Shown here piece after piece: positions 1 through 8,900 of a stretch of 64,000 nt of DNA. The stretch is from Hymenobacter terricola. GTDB taxonomy: Bacteria > Bacteroidota > Bacteroidia > Cytophagales > Hymenobacteraceae. Where the stretch lies: positions 1 through 64,000 of the forward strand of contig NZ_JAGEMO020000026.1 of NCBI RefSeq assembly GCF_017921975.2. Reading direction: 5' to 3'. The translations under genes were made by a program, and so were the position numbers. A model generated the notes under the pieces. The model was not told the DNA's origin. It was given only the letters and a program-made list of their open reading frames with translations, and made no database searches. The stretch's first letter is position 1. Each line of letters begins with the position of its first letter.

Positions 1-1
1 T

Positions 2-157
2 CCCACCCAGGAGGAACTCTCCGCCCACGTGGCCGCCTGCGTGGCCCAGCGCAATGCCGCCCGCGCCACCGTGCGCTGGCAATTTACCCTGGAGAAGGCC
101 CGCACCAAACTCGGACGGCATTACCAGAAAATTAGGATTGATAATTCCCCTGACTAA
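2..157 (+). CDS. IS630-type transposase, C-terminal end (partial)
   Basis: The first 51 codons of the window form an open frame that runs in from the left edge and stops at 155-157. The segment V-R-W-Q-F-T-L-E-K-A-R-T-K-L-G-R-H-Y resembles the C-terminal tail of IS630-family DDE transposases (pattern W-x-F-T-x-x-x-A-R-x-K-L-x-x-x-Y). The catalytic DDE residues would lie outside the window, so it is not possible to say whether the element is intact. A strong palindrome follows 24 bp after the stop. The family assignment rests on a short tail motif only. Confidence 0.6.
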   Translation, partial: PTQEELSAHVAACVAQRNAARATVRWQFTLEKARTKLGRHYQKIRIDNSPD

Positions 158-181
158 GCACTAGCTGCCACCTTGCTCCCG

Positions 182-226
182 CGCCAAAGGGCCCGGCTTC
201 TGCTACAGAGGCCGGGCCCTTTGGCG
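182..226. terminator. Strong bidirectional hairpin after transposase
   Basis: Perfect 16-bp inverted repeat: 182-197 pairs with 211-226 around a 13-nt loop. The arm ends in AAAGGGCCCGGC. It lies just downstream of the transposase stop. There is no long T-run, so it could be a terminator or part of the element end. Confidence 0.55.
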
Positions 227-379
227 TTGAGCCAGGCCTGGGAAAGAAAAACTTGGGAGCTGCCCCAAGGCGCTTTTTATGCTGTACGGGCAACTATCGA
301 CGGATGAAATTAGTATACGCCCCGGCGCTGGAACAGCGCACTTATGCTTACCCACCCCCATTCTATTTCGTTCTTTAAC

Positions 380-964
380 ATGAAGAAAATCATCACTTCG
401 CTGGCCTTGGTGGTTAGCGTAGCCGGTGCTGTCCAGGCCCAAAACCGGGCCACTACAGTCGGTATCACGGTGGCCTACGGCCGCGACCGCCTGCTAAACA
501 ACAACCAGTACACTTCGGTGAGCCATTCGGCGTACCAGGCGGGCCTGACGGCCGATTTGAACGTTTCGGAAAAGGTGTCCTTTCACCCCGAAGTGCTGTA
601 CACGATGCGCTATTTTGATACCTCGAACGACGCGAACCTGAACCGCGACATCAACACCATCGACGTACCGCTGCTGGCCCGCTACCACGTTGGGGGACTC
701 TTTTTGGAGGCCGGTCCCCAGGTAAGCGTGCCGATTAAGGCCGTGGATGAGGACGGCAATGACGTGAAGAGCCAGGTCAACAGCGTGATTCTGGACTACG
801 TGGTGGGTGTGGGCTATCAGTTGGGCCACGGCCCGTCGCTGGGCGTGCGCTACGACGGCGGCGCGTCCAACGTCTTCAAAAGCAACACCGCGACTGCCCT
901 GGGCACCGGCAAGTTCAAGTCGAGCTCCGTGTTTGTGGTGCTCGCGTATTCGTTTGGCGGCTAG
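380..964 (+). CDS. Outer-membrane beta-barrel protein (PorT-like), copy 1
   Basis: A 194-residue protein predicted to sit in the outer membrane. The ATG at 380 is chosen because it gives a clean signal peptide (M-K-K, then a hydrophobic stretch, then V-Q-A-Q at about residues 18-21); an in-frame ATG at 344 would put 12 unrelated residues in front. The body has alternating beta-strand patterns, including FHPEVLYTMRYF, IDVPLLARYHVG and LFLEAGPQVSVPI, and it ends in an aromatic/glycine barrel end (Y-S-F-G-G). This fits the outer-membrane beta-barrel (PorT/OMP_b-brl) families of Bacteroidota. It is a tandem paralogue of the next gene. No specific function can be assigned. Confidence 0.8.
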   Translation: MKKIITSLALVVSVAGAVQAQNRATTVGITVAYGRDRLLNNNQYTSVSHSAYQAGLTADLNVSEKVSFHPEVLYTMRYFDTSNDANLNRDINTIDVPLLARYHVGGLFLEAGPQVSVPIKAVDEDGNDVKSQVNSVILDYVVGVGYQLGHGPSLGVRYDGGASNVFKSNTATALGTGKFKSSSVFVVLAYSFGG

Positions 965-986
965 GCTACGGCTCGCTGAATCAGGT

Positions 987-1021
987 AAAAGCCCGGTTTC
1001 CGCAATGGAAACCGGGCTTTT
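987..1021 (+). terminator. Rho-independent terminator
   Basis: A 15-bp inverted repeat (987-1001 with 1007-1021) has a 5-nt loop, an A-run on the left and a T-run on the right (AAAAGCCCGG / CCGGGCTTTT). It lies 23 bp after the first beta-barrel gene and would work in both directions. Confidence 0.85.
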
Positions 1022-1078
1022 GCGTTGAATATGCGGCTGGCTGCCGCATAATTGGGCAGGGCGGCCTTGTGCGAGCCG

Positions 1079-1086
1079 TAGCTTTG
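1079..1086 (+). promoter_or_regulatory. Candidate -7 element TAGCTTTG
   Basis: It matches the Bacteroidota -7 consensus TAnnTTTG and lies 26 nt before the chosen start of the second beta-barrel gene. A clear -33 TTG at the usual 19-nt spacing is not seen; the nearest is at 1052-1054 with a 24-nt spacer. Confidence 0.45.
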
Positions 1087-1112
1087 TGGCTCTATCCAAA
1101 TCCCAGATGCTT

Positions 1113-1706
1113 ATGAAAAAGACTCTTTTTACCATCGCCCTGATGGGTGGCCTAACCGGCGTGGCACAAGCGCAGCATAGCAACGTTTCGTTGGGCCTGA
1201 AGGCTGGCGGCTCGTATTCATCGTTTGTCGGCAAGCAGGCCACCAACTACGAAAGTATTTTTGGCTTTCACGCGGGGGCTTTCGCCAACATTGGCATCAC
1301 CGACCTTTTTGCCTTCCAGCCCGAAATCATCTACTCGCAGAAAGGTGCCAAGACTTCGACCTCGGATGTGACCACGCGCTTGAATTACGTCGACGTCCCG
1401 TTGTCTTTCCACGTCAATGCCGATGGCTTGTTCTTCGAGGCCGGCCCGCAAGTGGGTTTTCTGCTGGCGGCCAAAGACCAGGCCGGCAACCTCAGCCTGG
1501 ACCGCAAACCCCTCTACAATACGGTTGATTTTGGCTATCTGGTCGGGTTAGGCTACCAGCGCAAAACCGGCCCCGGCGTCGGCCTGCGCTACAACGGCGG
1601 GTTTACCAACGTCGAAAAATCGTATACGGCCGGTAACGTGACTGTGCAGAACAACATTCGGAACAGCGTATTTCAGCTGTACCTGACGTACTCGTTTGGT
1701 GGATAA
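1113..1706 (+). CDS. Outer-membrane beta-barrel protein (PorT-like), copy 2
   Basis: A 197-residue secreted beta-barrel protein, paralogous to the gene upstream. The two share LFFEAGPQVGF versus LFLEAGPQVSV, a V-G-x-G-Y-Q strand, a G-L-R-Y-N-G-G strand and the identical end Y-S-F-G-G. The ATG at 1113 (M-K-K-T-L-F) starts the signal peptide, which ends near V-A-Q-A-Q-H; an ATG at 1107 is also possible and would add M-L. It has its own terminator downstream and a candidate promoter upstream, so the pair looks like a tandem duplication with separate transcription. Specific role unknown. Confidence 0.8.
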   Translation: MKKTLFTIALMGGLTGVAQAQHSNVSLGLKAGGSYSSFVGKQATNYESIFGFHAGAFANIGITDLFAFQPEIIYSQKGAKTSTSDVTTRLNYVDVPLSFHVNADGLFFEAGPQVGFLLAAKDQAGNLSLDRKPLYNTVDFGYLVGLGYQRKTGPGVGLRYNGGFTNVEKSYTAGNVTVQNNIRNSVFQLYLTYSFGG

Positions 1707-1723
1707 TCCTCCGGCGTATCAGG

Positions 1724-1769
1724 CACGAAAAAGCCCGGCCTCCAGAAGCGGAGGCCGGGCTTTTTCGTG
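1724..1769. terminator. Bidirectional terminator between convergent genes
   Basis: Perfect 20-bp inverted repeat (1724-1743 with 1750-1769) with A-rich and T-rich flanks (GAAAAAGCCCGG / CCGGGCTTTTTC). It lies between the + strand beta-barrel gene and the - strand dipeptidase and should terminate both. Confidence 0.9.
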
Positions 1770-1789
1770 AATGCCGACCGGCTCCGCCC

Positions 1790-3154
1790 CTACTCCGCCG
1801 CCGCGTAGTTGCGGTAGAAATGCGGGATGGTTTCGATGCCTTTCAGGAAGTTGAAGACCCCGAAATGCTCGTTGGGCGAGTGGATGGCGTCCGAATCGAG
1901 CCCGAAGCCGAGCAGGACGGTATCCAGCCCCAGCTCCGACTTGAACATGGCCACGATGGGGATGGAGCCGCCGCCGCGCGTGGGCACCGGGCGCTTGCCG
2001 AAGGTGGTTTCCATGGCATCGGCGGCGGCTTTGTAGGCGATGGAGTTGGTAGGCGTCACCACTGGCTCGCCGCCGTGGTGGGGGCGCACTTCGACGGTGA
2101 CGCCGGCCGGGGCGATGCTGGCGAAATGCGCCTGGAACAGGGCCGTGATTTCGGCCGAGGTCTGGTGGGGCACCAGGCGCATGGAGATTTTGGCGTGGGC
2201 CTGCGAGGCGATGACGGTTTTGGCGCCCTCGCCGGTGTAGCCGCCCCAGATGCCGTTCACGTCGAGCGTGGGCCGGATGCTGGTGCGCTCCATGCTGGAG
2301 TAGCCTTTTTCGCCGTAGCTGGCGGGCAGGCCGATACTCTTTTTGAACTCGTCCTCGGAGAATGGGGCTTTGGCCATTTCGGCGCGCTCGTCGGCGCTCA
2401 GCTCGTCCACGTTGGCGTAGAAGCCGGGGATGGTGATGTGGCCATCGGCATCGTGCAGGCTGGCAATCATCTCGCACAGGGCGTTGATGGGGTTTTGCAC
2501 CGCGCCGCCATACAGGCCGGAGTGGAGGTCGCGGTTGGGGCCGGTCACGGTCACTTCGTGGTAGCTCAGGCCGCGCAGGCCCACTTCGATGCTGGGCGCA
2601 TCGTTGGCCAGAATGCCGGTGTCGGAGATGAGGATGACGTCGGCCTTCAGCTTCTCCTTGTTCGCTTTCACGAAGATTTCGAGGTTGTTGGAGCCAATTT
2701 CTTCCTCGCCTTCGAACATGAACTTGATGTTGCAGGGCACGCCGCACTGGCCGTCGCGCATCATCATCTCGAAGGCCTTGACGTGCATGTAGACCTGGCC
2801 TTTGTCGTCGCAGGCCCCGCGGGCGTAGAGTTGACCGTCCTTAATCACCGGCTCGAAAGGCGGCGAAGTCCACAGCTCGTAGGGGTCGGCGGGCTGCACG
2901 TCGTAGTGGCCGTACACGAGCACGGTTTTGGCCTCGGGGCCCACCACGTATTCGCCGTACACGATGGGGTTGCCGGCCGTGGGGCAGATTTCGACGTTCT
3001 GGACGCCGGCTTCTTCGAGGCGCATTTTCAGGTAATCAGCGGCCTTTAAGATGTCGGCGTGGAATTTCGGGTCGGCCGACACGGAGGGGATGCGGAGCCA
3101 GTCAATCAGCTCGTCGAGGAAGCGGGTTTGGTTATCGGAAAGATAGTGGGCCAT
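1790..3154 (-). CDS. M20-family dipeptidase
   Basis: A 454-residue zinc peptidase of the M20 carnosinase/CNDP-like group, cytoplasmic (no signal peptide). Metal-site motifs are visible in order: VYGHYDVQP (H83, D85), RGACDDKGQ (D116/D117), FEGEEEIGS (catalytic and ligand Glu at about 151-152), LISDTG, and a C-terminal HSPNEHFG. The central dimerisation region holds the usual R-G-L-S-Y-H-E-V and HSGLYGG motifs. It should hydrolyse dipeptides during peptide turnover. Full length for the family. A small secreted-protein gene lies 99 bp upstream on the same strand. Confidence 0.88.
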   Translation of the reverse strand: MAHYLSDNQTRFLDELIDWLRIPSVSADPKFHADILKAADYLKMRLEEAGVQNVEICPTAGNPIVYGEYVVGPEAKTVLVYGHYDVQPADPYELWTSPPFEPVIKDGQLYARGACDDKGQVYMHVKAFEMMMRDGQCGVPCNIKFMFEGEEEIGSNNLEIFVKANKEKLKADVILISDTGILANDAPSIEVGLRGLSYHEVTVTGPNRDLHSGLYGGAVQNPINALCEMIASLHDADGHITIPGFYANVDELSADERAEMAKAPFSEDEFKKSIGLPASYGEKGYSSMERTSIRPTLDVNGIWGGYTGEGAKTVIASQAHAKISMRLVPHQTSAEITALFQAHFASIAPAGVTVEVRPHHGGEPVVTPTNSIAYKAAADAMETTFGKRPVPTRGGGSIPIVAMFKSELGLDTVLLGFGLDSDAIHSPNEHFGVFNFLKGIETIPHFYRNYAAAE

Positions 3155-3253
3155 ACGGAGCGGAGGTTGGAGGTTGGGAATGCGGGGGTAAAAGTAGCGG
3201 GCCGGGCCGGAACGCTGGCGCGGGCCACCGGCCCGCGCCAGCAGCGCCAGCGT

Positions 3254-3844
3254 TTACTGCCGGGAATCCAGCACCAATTCCCGCACCATCACCTCGCCCA
3301 GCTTCCAGGCTTCGGGCCAGTCGTTCTCGGGGCTTTCGAAGGTGAGCAGGTAGAGGGTGTCGGTTTTGGCGTTGGCCAGGGCCAGCTGGTACACGGTGCG
3401 CGGGTCGGCATCGGGCGGGGCGTCGCGGTAGCGCACCGTCCATTTGTGCCAGGGGCCTTCCACGGCTGTCGCCTTTTCCAGCACCTGCTGGCTCCGGCCG
3501 AAACCCATGCGCAGCATCAGCAGCTCGGCGTATTCGGGGGCGGGGCGCTTGGTGTGGGCCGTGGCCTTGCGCACCACTTGCAGCGAGAGGCCCGTAACAA
3601 ACTCGCCGCTTTCGCCGATGGGCTCCTGGGTGAGGTAGTAGGTGGGCGCGCCCTTCCGGCCCTCGGCCCGGTAGTACCAGCCGGCGGGAAGCAGCGCGGC
3701 GGCCTTGCCGTCGGGCAGCGCCTGCCAGGCAAAGCCGGCGGGCGGGGCGGCCAGCGGCACGTTGTAGCGCTGGGCGGCGGCCGGCTTTAGCAGCAGCAGG
3801 GCCAGCCCAAAGGCCAGCAGCAAGTTGGGCAGCGTGCGGAACAT
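3254..3844 (-). CDS. Hypothetical secreted protein (196 aa)
   Basis: The N-terminus is a typical Sec signal peptide: M-F-R-T, a leucine-rich core, then P-A-A-A-Q at about residues 21-25. The mature part (R-Y-N-V-P-L onward) starts with a segment in the style of F-A-W-Q-x-L-P-D-G-K-A-A-x-L-x-P-x-G-W-Y-Y, followed by K-G-A-P-T-Y-Y-L-T and G-L-S-L-Q-V. That pattern (lipoprotein-like start, P-x-G-W-x, ligand-free beta sheet) faintly recalls PsbP-like or DUF1795-type folds, but I do not recognise the family with confidence. No catalytic motif is visible. It may be co-transcribed with the dipeptidase downstream. Confidence 0.7.
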   Translation of the reverse strand: MFRTLPNLLLAFGLALLLLKPAAAQRYNVPLAAPPAGFAWQALPDGKAAALLPAGWYYRAEGRKGAPTYYLTQEPIGESGEFVTGLSLQVVRKATAHTKRPAPEYAELLMLRMGFGRSQQVLEKATAVEGPWHKWTVRYRDAPPDADPRTVYQLALANAKTDTLYLLTFESPENDWPEAWKLGEVMVRELVLDSRQ

Positions 3845-3879
3845 CGCCTAAAAGTAGCGCCCGAAATCCCCTCCCCGCC

Positions 3880-3922
3880 AACGCAACGCCCCGGCAGCGG
3901 GCAGCTGCCGGGGCGTTGCGTT
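3880..3922 (-). terminator. Hairpin downstream of the 228-aa hypothetical gene
   Basis: A 19-bp inverted repeat (3880-3898 with 3904-3922) with a 5-nt loop and GC-rich stem (CGCAACGCCCCGGCAGC). It lies between two - strand genes, 18 bp after the stop of the upstream one. It lacks a long T-tract. Confidence 0.6.
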
Positions 3923-3940
3923 GCCCAAAAAAGCCCTGGC

Positions 3941-4627
3941 CTACGGCTTGGCTGCCACCGGCGCGGTATCGGCCGGGGCGGCGTCAATCACGTACTCGTG
4001 GGCTTTTTGAGCATCGGCGAGCCGCCAGGCGGCCTGGCCGGCGTTGGCCAGGGCCACCAGCTGGCGGTAGAGGCCGTTGGCAAACACGATGCGGGCGCGG
4101 GTGGCCCCGGCGCGGGTGCTCACGGCCTCGTAGCGGCCGGCCATCTGGTCCACGAAGGCGGTGTTCTCGGTTTCCACGGTGGCCAGCATGGCGGCGGTGA
4201 GGCCCTTATCGGCGTAGTCGGCCAGGTACTTGCGGCCCTGCCTGGCCACCATGGTGGCGGCCAGGTGCAGCTTGGCCTGGCCCAGGCTGGTCACGTCGCT
4301 CACGCCAAAGCGCTTGTAGGCGGCCGTGCGCGGGTCGTCCTTCAGCCCCACGCAGTCCATCACGGCCTGAATGGCGGTTTCGAGCCGGGCCTGGGTTTCG
4401 TCTTTGTCGTCGGTCACCACCTTGGCCTCCTGCACCAGCACGGTGTCGGGGTCCATGGTGCCGAAGGTGGCGGTGTCGGCATCGAATTTGGTGAGCGCGG
4501 CGGCCGTGATGCCGCGCCTGGCCAGCTCGGCGGCGTCGCGGCGGGCGGTGGCGCTCATCGCGAGGCAGCGTTCCCAAAGGGCGGCCTGGGTAGAAGGGTA
4601 CTCGGCGATGGGGTCTTTGTCAAGCAT
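3941..4627 (-). CDS. Hypothetical alpha-helical protein (228 aa)
   Basis: Cytoplasmic protein of 228 residues. The frame is open up to 4741, but the ATG at 4627 (M-L-D-K-D-P-I-A-E-Y) is preferred because the upstream extension would run into a degenerate 21-bp tandem repeat. The sequence is rich in Ala, Leu, Thr and charged residues with heptad-like spacing and is probably all helical; no signal peptide, no cysteine pairs and no recognised motif. The C-terminus is Pro/Ala-rich. Genes of this kind occur as single copies in related bacteria, but I cannot name a family. A hairpin terminator follows. Confidence 0.65.
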   Translation of the reverse strand: MLDKDPIAEYPSTQAALWERCLAMSATARRDAAELARRGITAAALTKFDADTATFGTMDPDTVLVQEAKVVTDDKDETQARLETAIQAVMDCVGLKDDPRTAAYKRFGVSDVTSLGQAKLHLAATMVARQGRKYLADYADKGLTAAMLATVETENTAFVDQMAGRYEAVSTRAGATRARIVFANGLYRQLVALANAGQAAWRLADAQKAHEYVIDAAPADTAPVAAKP

Positions 4628-4927
4628 AAAAATGTGGGGGAATGAGATGGGTAACATCACACCTGCCGCCCGGGCAGCTGCCGCCCCGAAGGTATCGGGA
4701 TATTTCCCGCCGAGCCAGAAGTATTTTCCGGCCGCTGCCAAGCAGCCGCCGGCCCGCCCGAAGCACCATCCGGCTCCCTCCCGGCGTTCCCCGGCTCCCC
4801 CGCCCCACTCCCCGGCCCGCTTGAAACCTTCCCCGGCCTCTTCGAAGCACTTCCCGGCGCGACCAAAGCAGTTACCGGAGCTATTTCGGGTGTTTCGGGG
4901 GTGCCGGGGGGTGGGTTGGGTGGATAG
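4628..4927. other. 300-bp intergenic stretch
   Basis: Almost entirely occupied by the degenerate 21-bp tandem repeat, with strongly biased composition (C-rich + strand). Open frames cross it on both strands, but they overlap real genes antisense and have no plausible starts, so none is annotated. Confidence 0.6.
4677..4886. repeat. Degenerate 21-bp tandem repeat, ten units
   Basis: Ten consecutive 21-bp units fill 4677-4886; eight well-aligned ones start at 4719. In every unit bases 10-12 are CCG, usually followed by GCC or GCT. Several units start with AAG or AAA. In one + frame the units read K-x-x-P-A-x-x; on the - strand they read x-x-x-P-G-x-x. The array lies between the 84-codon gene and the 228-aa gene. 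No convincing coding sequence contains it. Confidence 0.75.
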
Positions 4928-5182
4928 CTACTTAGTAAAATACGAATCGAGTATCTCGCCAGTTTCAGGGGTAAGGGTGCAGCAAAAACAATCCCATGTT
5001 GCGGCCTGCAAGAGTTTACCATCGCCTACAAAGCCGGTAAAAAAATCGCCAGAGCGTCGCTCTTCTGCTATCCATAATCGTTCACCTTCCGAATCGTAGG
5101 CATAGAGGTTGCGGATTGCGTGCTTGTCTGGAAATGTCGTCCAGTCATAAATCACAAACAGTTTATCAGCAAACTGCAGCAT
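4928..5182 (-). CDS. Hypothetical 84-aa protein, coupled to plsY
   Basis: A small protein (M-L-Q-F-A-D-K-L-F-V-I-Y-D-W) whose ATG at 5182 lies two bases after the plsY stop (5185-5187). This spacing suggests translational coupling. The longer frame upstream is only an alternative reading of plsY. The sequence contains aromatic and aspartate-rich beta-strand patterns (N-L-Y-A-Y-D-S-E-G-E-R-L-W-I-A) and a W-D-C-F-C-C cluster, in the style of one blade of a beta-propeller. It ends in D-S-Y-F-T-K. Function unknown; similar free-standing small proteins exist, so it need not be a fragment. Confidence 0.65.
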   Translation of the reverse strand: MLQFADKLFVIYDWTTFPDKHAIRNLYAYDSEGERLWIAEERRSGDFFTGFVGDGKLLQAATWDCFCCTLTPETGEILDSYFTK

Positions 5183-5184
5183 TG

Positions 5185-5829
5185 CTACTTCGCCCACGGC
5201 AGCGGCACCCGGCTCTCGGTCCCGCTCCGGAGCCGGCCGATATTGGCCCGGTGCGTGTAGATGAGCAGCGCCGCCAGCACGAAGCCCACGCCCACCATGA
5301 ACGGCTGCGCCGGCCGGAACTGGGGCAGCAGTTGCAGCAGCGCGAAGCTGAGGCCGGCCGTCATGCTGGCCAGCGACACGTAGCGGAACAGCAGCAGTAT
5401 CACGATAAATATCAGCATGCACACGCCCACCGTGGCCGGGGCCACGCCCAGCATCATGCCCAGGATGGTGGCCACACCCTTGCCGCCCCGGAACTGCGCA
5501 AACACCGGGTAGATGTGGCCCACCACAGCCAGCACGCCGCACGCCAGCCGGAAGTACAGCACCTGGCCCGGCTCGATGGCGCCCTGGCTGAGCAGCCAGT
5601 TGGGCAGAAAATAGGCGGCCACGAAGCCCTTCAGCGCATCGACGAGCAGCACGGCCGTGCCGGCTTTGGGGCCGAGGACGCGGAAGGTATTGGTGGCGCC
5701 CGCGTTGCCGGAGCCGTGCTCCCGGATATCGGCCAGGTTAAAGAAGCGGCGGCCCACCCACAAGGCCGTGGGAATGGAGCCGAGCAGGTAGGCCGCGACG
5801 AGGGCAAGGAGGATGTAGAGAATGGGCAT
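5185..5829 (-). CDS. plsY: Glycerol-3-phosphate acyltransferase PlsY
   Basis: A 214-residue integral membrane enzyme that transfers an acyl group from acyl-phosphate to glycerol-3-phosphate, the first step of phospholipid synthesis (PlsX/PlsY route). The family motifs are clear: L-L-G-S-I-P-T-A at the first loop, HGSGNAGATNTFR with V-L-G-P-K-A-G, and F-R-G-G-K-G-V-A-T in the third conserved loop. Five or so hydrophobic segments are visible. The ATG at 5829 (M-P-I-L-Y-I-L-L) begins the first membrane helix; a longer upstream reading runs into a palindromic repeat. The 84-codon gene follows two bases downstream. Confidence 0.95.
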   Translation of the reverse strand: MPILYILLALVAAYLLGSIPTALWVGRRFFNLADIREHGSGNAGATNTFRVLGPKAGTAVLLVDALKGFVAAYFLPNWLLSQGAIEPGQVLYFRLACGVLAVVGHIYPVFAQFRGGKGVATILGMMLGVAPATVGVCMLIFIVILLLFRYVSLASMTAGLSFALLQLLPQFRPAQPFMVGVGFVLAALLIYTHRANIGRLRSGTESRVPLPWAK

Positions 5830-5857
5830 GTGGCGGTTAGGGCGTAATAATGGAGAC

Positions 5858-5964
5858 AAAAGAACGTCATGCTGAGCGGAGCCGAAGCATCTCGCGTGCA
5901 ATACTAAATCGAATTAGTTGCGCGGTAGAGATGCTTCGGCTGCGCTCAGCATGACGTTCTTTTT
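5858..5964. repeat. Palindromic repeat family A, copy 1
   Basis: About 107 bp with long inverted arms: AAAGAACGTCATGCTGAGC...GAAGCATCTC at 5858-5892 and its complement at 5928-5964. The arms are shared with 19797-19926, 21516-21628 and (core only) 23306-23343; the loop differs. This copy sits between plsY and the 3' end of the 1878-aa gene. Confidence 0.9.
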
Positions 5965-5985
5965 ACGTGTTGCCTTCGCCCCGGC

Positions 5986-8900
5986 TTAGCTGTCGCCGAA
6001 GGGGTCGTCGGTGGCTTTCTTCTTTTTCTTTTCCGCGTCCTTCCTGGCTTTCTCCTCGTCCTTCTTGGCCTTCTCTTCGTCCTTCTTCGCCTTTTCGGCT
6101 TCCTTGGCCAGGCGGTCGGCTTCTTTCTTGGCCTGCGCGGGGTCGGGGGCGGTGTCGGCCGCAGCGGGGGCCGCGTCGGCCGGGGCGGGGTCGGCGTCCT
6201 TGGCTTTGGTCTTCACCTTTTTGGGCTCGGCGGCGGGGGCGTCGGCCGTGGCGGGAGCGTCGGCGTCGGCGGCCTTGTCCTTGGTTTTCTCCTTCTTCCT
6301 GGTGGTTTCCGGGGCGGGGGCCGGGGCGTTGGGGTCGTCCATCACGCCGTCGCCGAAGGGGTCGTTGGCTTTGGCCTTTTTCTTCTTCCTGGACGGTTCG
6401 GGGGCGGCATCAGCGGTAGCGGCACCGGGGTTGGCGTTGGGGTCGGCGCTGGCATCCGTGCCAAAGGCGTCGTCGCCCTTGCCCTTTTTCTTCTTCTTTT
6501 TGCTGTCCACCGCGTCGAAGGTTTCGGCCGGGGCCGGGGCGGTGGGGCGGGCGGCCAGCTTGCCGGACTTGTGCAGGTAGTCCCGCTCGAAGTGCGAGCG
6601 GAAGGCGTCCACGTCCGGGAAATCGCCCAGGAACACGCCGTAGTTGGTCGCCGTTTCGATGCTGCCCTTGGCCTTGTTGCCAATCTCACCGTCGAAATCT
6701 TCGCTCTGCGACTTAGCCAGCAGCACGTTGTTGGCGTATTTCAGGTAATACCAGCTCTGGGGTTCGGGTTCGAGGTAAAGCTCCACGACATCGGAGGCGT
6801 TTTCCCGGCGAATTTCCACGTAGCCGTTAATCATCGCGTTCAAAGGCTGCTTGCCGATGCCGCCGAGGCCGAGCTGGCCCACCGAGTACCAGGCGCGCTT
6901 GCTCTCGTTCCAGCGCAGGTTCACCTTGCTCAGCAGGATGGTGTGGGCCAGCTTGGGCGAGAGCTTCATGAGCGGGTCGGCGGCGCCTTTGCGCATGGTG
7001 TAGGCCTCCACGCCCTTGTCGCCGATGAACTGGCCGAGCTTGTAGAGCTCGTTGGTGCCACCGTCCTGCGCCTCGGGCGAGCCTTTGGTGATTTTGGCAA
7101 TCTCCGCGCCCATGATGTCGACGGCTTTGGGCGGCATCACGATGTCGATGCCCAGCAGGGCATCCACCGCGTAGCGGGCGCTGTCGGGGTTGGCGGTGCC
7201 CACGCCGCTGCCCACCATTTTGTAGTCCTTGTTGGACGTGATGAAGGACATGGGCCCGCGGAAGCTGAGCGCGTTGGTGGAATCGGTGTAGGTGAGGGCC
7301 GCGCCCTCGTAGGCGTTGACGTCGGTAATGTCGTTGCGCGAGATGCTGTACACGCCTTTGCGGTCGTCGTAGCGCAGCTTGCCATCCACCTTGAACACGG
7401 GCACGTCGGTGGGGTTGGGCACGGTGGCGGCGTACAGCGGATAGAGCTTGTTGGTCTGGTCCGAGACGAACAGGCCGGTCACGAGCGGGGCCCCGTCCTC
7501 GGCCTTGATGTCTTTCAGGTTCAGGCTAAAGTTCTTGGGGTCGATGGAATCCTTCACCGCAATCCATTCGGCGGAGTTGCGGTCTTTGCCAAACTGGAGC
7601 TGCACCTGGCCATCGAACACGAAGCCGCGGCGCTGCGAGTTCAGCTGCACGCCGCCCCGGTAGCCGATGCGCGGCGTGAGCTGGAATTTGGTAGCGGCGT
7701 CCACGGTGGCGGTGGCCACGGTGGCGGCCCCGGCGGCGGCCCCGCCACCGCTGTCCATGCCATCTTTCTCTTTCTCTTTCTCTTTCTCTTTCTCTTTATG
7801 GGCGGCTTTGGCGGCCTTGCCTACCAGCATAGAGGCCTGGTCGGGGCCGAAGTTGGTGAAGCGCAGGGCCACCGAGTCGCGGGCCGTTTTGAAGCTATAG
7901 AGGGCGTTGCCGGTAAAGGCCACCTTCGAGAGCACCTCGATGTTGCCATTGTAAAGCTTGTGGAACTTAGCCAGCGAATCGAGCAGGATGCCGGCTCTTT
8001 TGAAACGCTGCAGGCGGCCATTGGCCCCGATGCTGACCTTGCCCGAGTCGGGGATAATCCAGGCATCGGCAGCGGCGATGTAGGGCACGCCGCCCACCTT
8101 CATCTGGTACTTGGCCAGGTCGTATACGCCGGTGGCCGCCTTGAATTTCAGGCCCTGCTGGTCGGGATTGGTGGAGTAGAAGTACGACTTGGTGGAGTCG
8201 CCATTGGTGGCCACGCGCAGCTTAACCTGCTTTTTCTTGAAGTCCCAATGGCCGCCGCTGAGCGTGGTTTTGAATTTCGAATACGGCAGGTCGATGCTGG
8301 CTTTGCTGCCTTCCTCGCGCTTGAAATCGGCGTAGCCCTTCTTCAGGTTGTATTCGAAATTCACGTCGTTGGCCGTGAGCGCGGGCTTATTGGCCTCGGC
8401 CGATTTGACGCTGAGAATGGCCTTTTTGCCCGAATAGCTGTTGGATTTAAATGTAAACTCCGGCGATTTGATGAACGACTGCGGCCCGTCGAGGCGGCCA
8501 TTGCCGCCCGCGTTTTTGGGCGTCAGCAGCGCCGTGCCCCGGAAATTGTAGGACGTAATGGTCTTGGATTTGGGGTCGGATACGGCCGAGTACAGGCGGA
8601 TGGACGACTCGCCGCCCGGCGGGGTAGACAGGTACATCGAGTCCTGGCGCACCTTCCAGTTCATGAGGTAGCCGGTGGGTAAGTTCATGCGGGGAATGTC
8701 GACATCGCCCTCCTTTTTGGCCAGAATGGTGCCCGTTTTGCCCACGGCCACCACCGAGTCGCGGTAGAACACGAAGCTGTCGGAGGTGAACGTGCCGGTT
8801 TGATACGTCACGGTGCCGTCGGCCTGCAGGCCCTTGCCGTCCATCTTCACTTTGTTGAACACGCGGCCGCGGCCCTTGTAGAGCGGGAAGCCGTCCTTCG

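Noticed and set aside
4371..5099. 242-codon + frame containing K-x-x-P-A-x-x repeats
   Set aside because: It starts antisense to the 228-aa gene and ends antisense to the 84-codon gene; only the repeat section is distinctive, so it is reported as a DNA repeat, not a gene.
6571..8682. 703-codon open frame on the + strand
   Set aside because: It lies wholly antisense to the 1878-aa gene, whose reading has a signal peptide and protein-like composition. The + frame gives a His/Gly/Val-rich sequence typical of antisense frames in GC-rich DNA.
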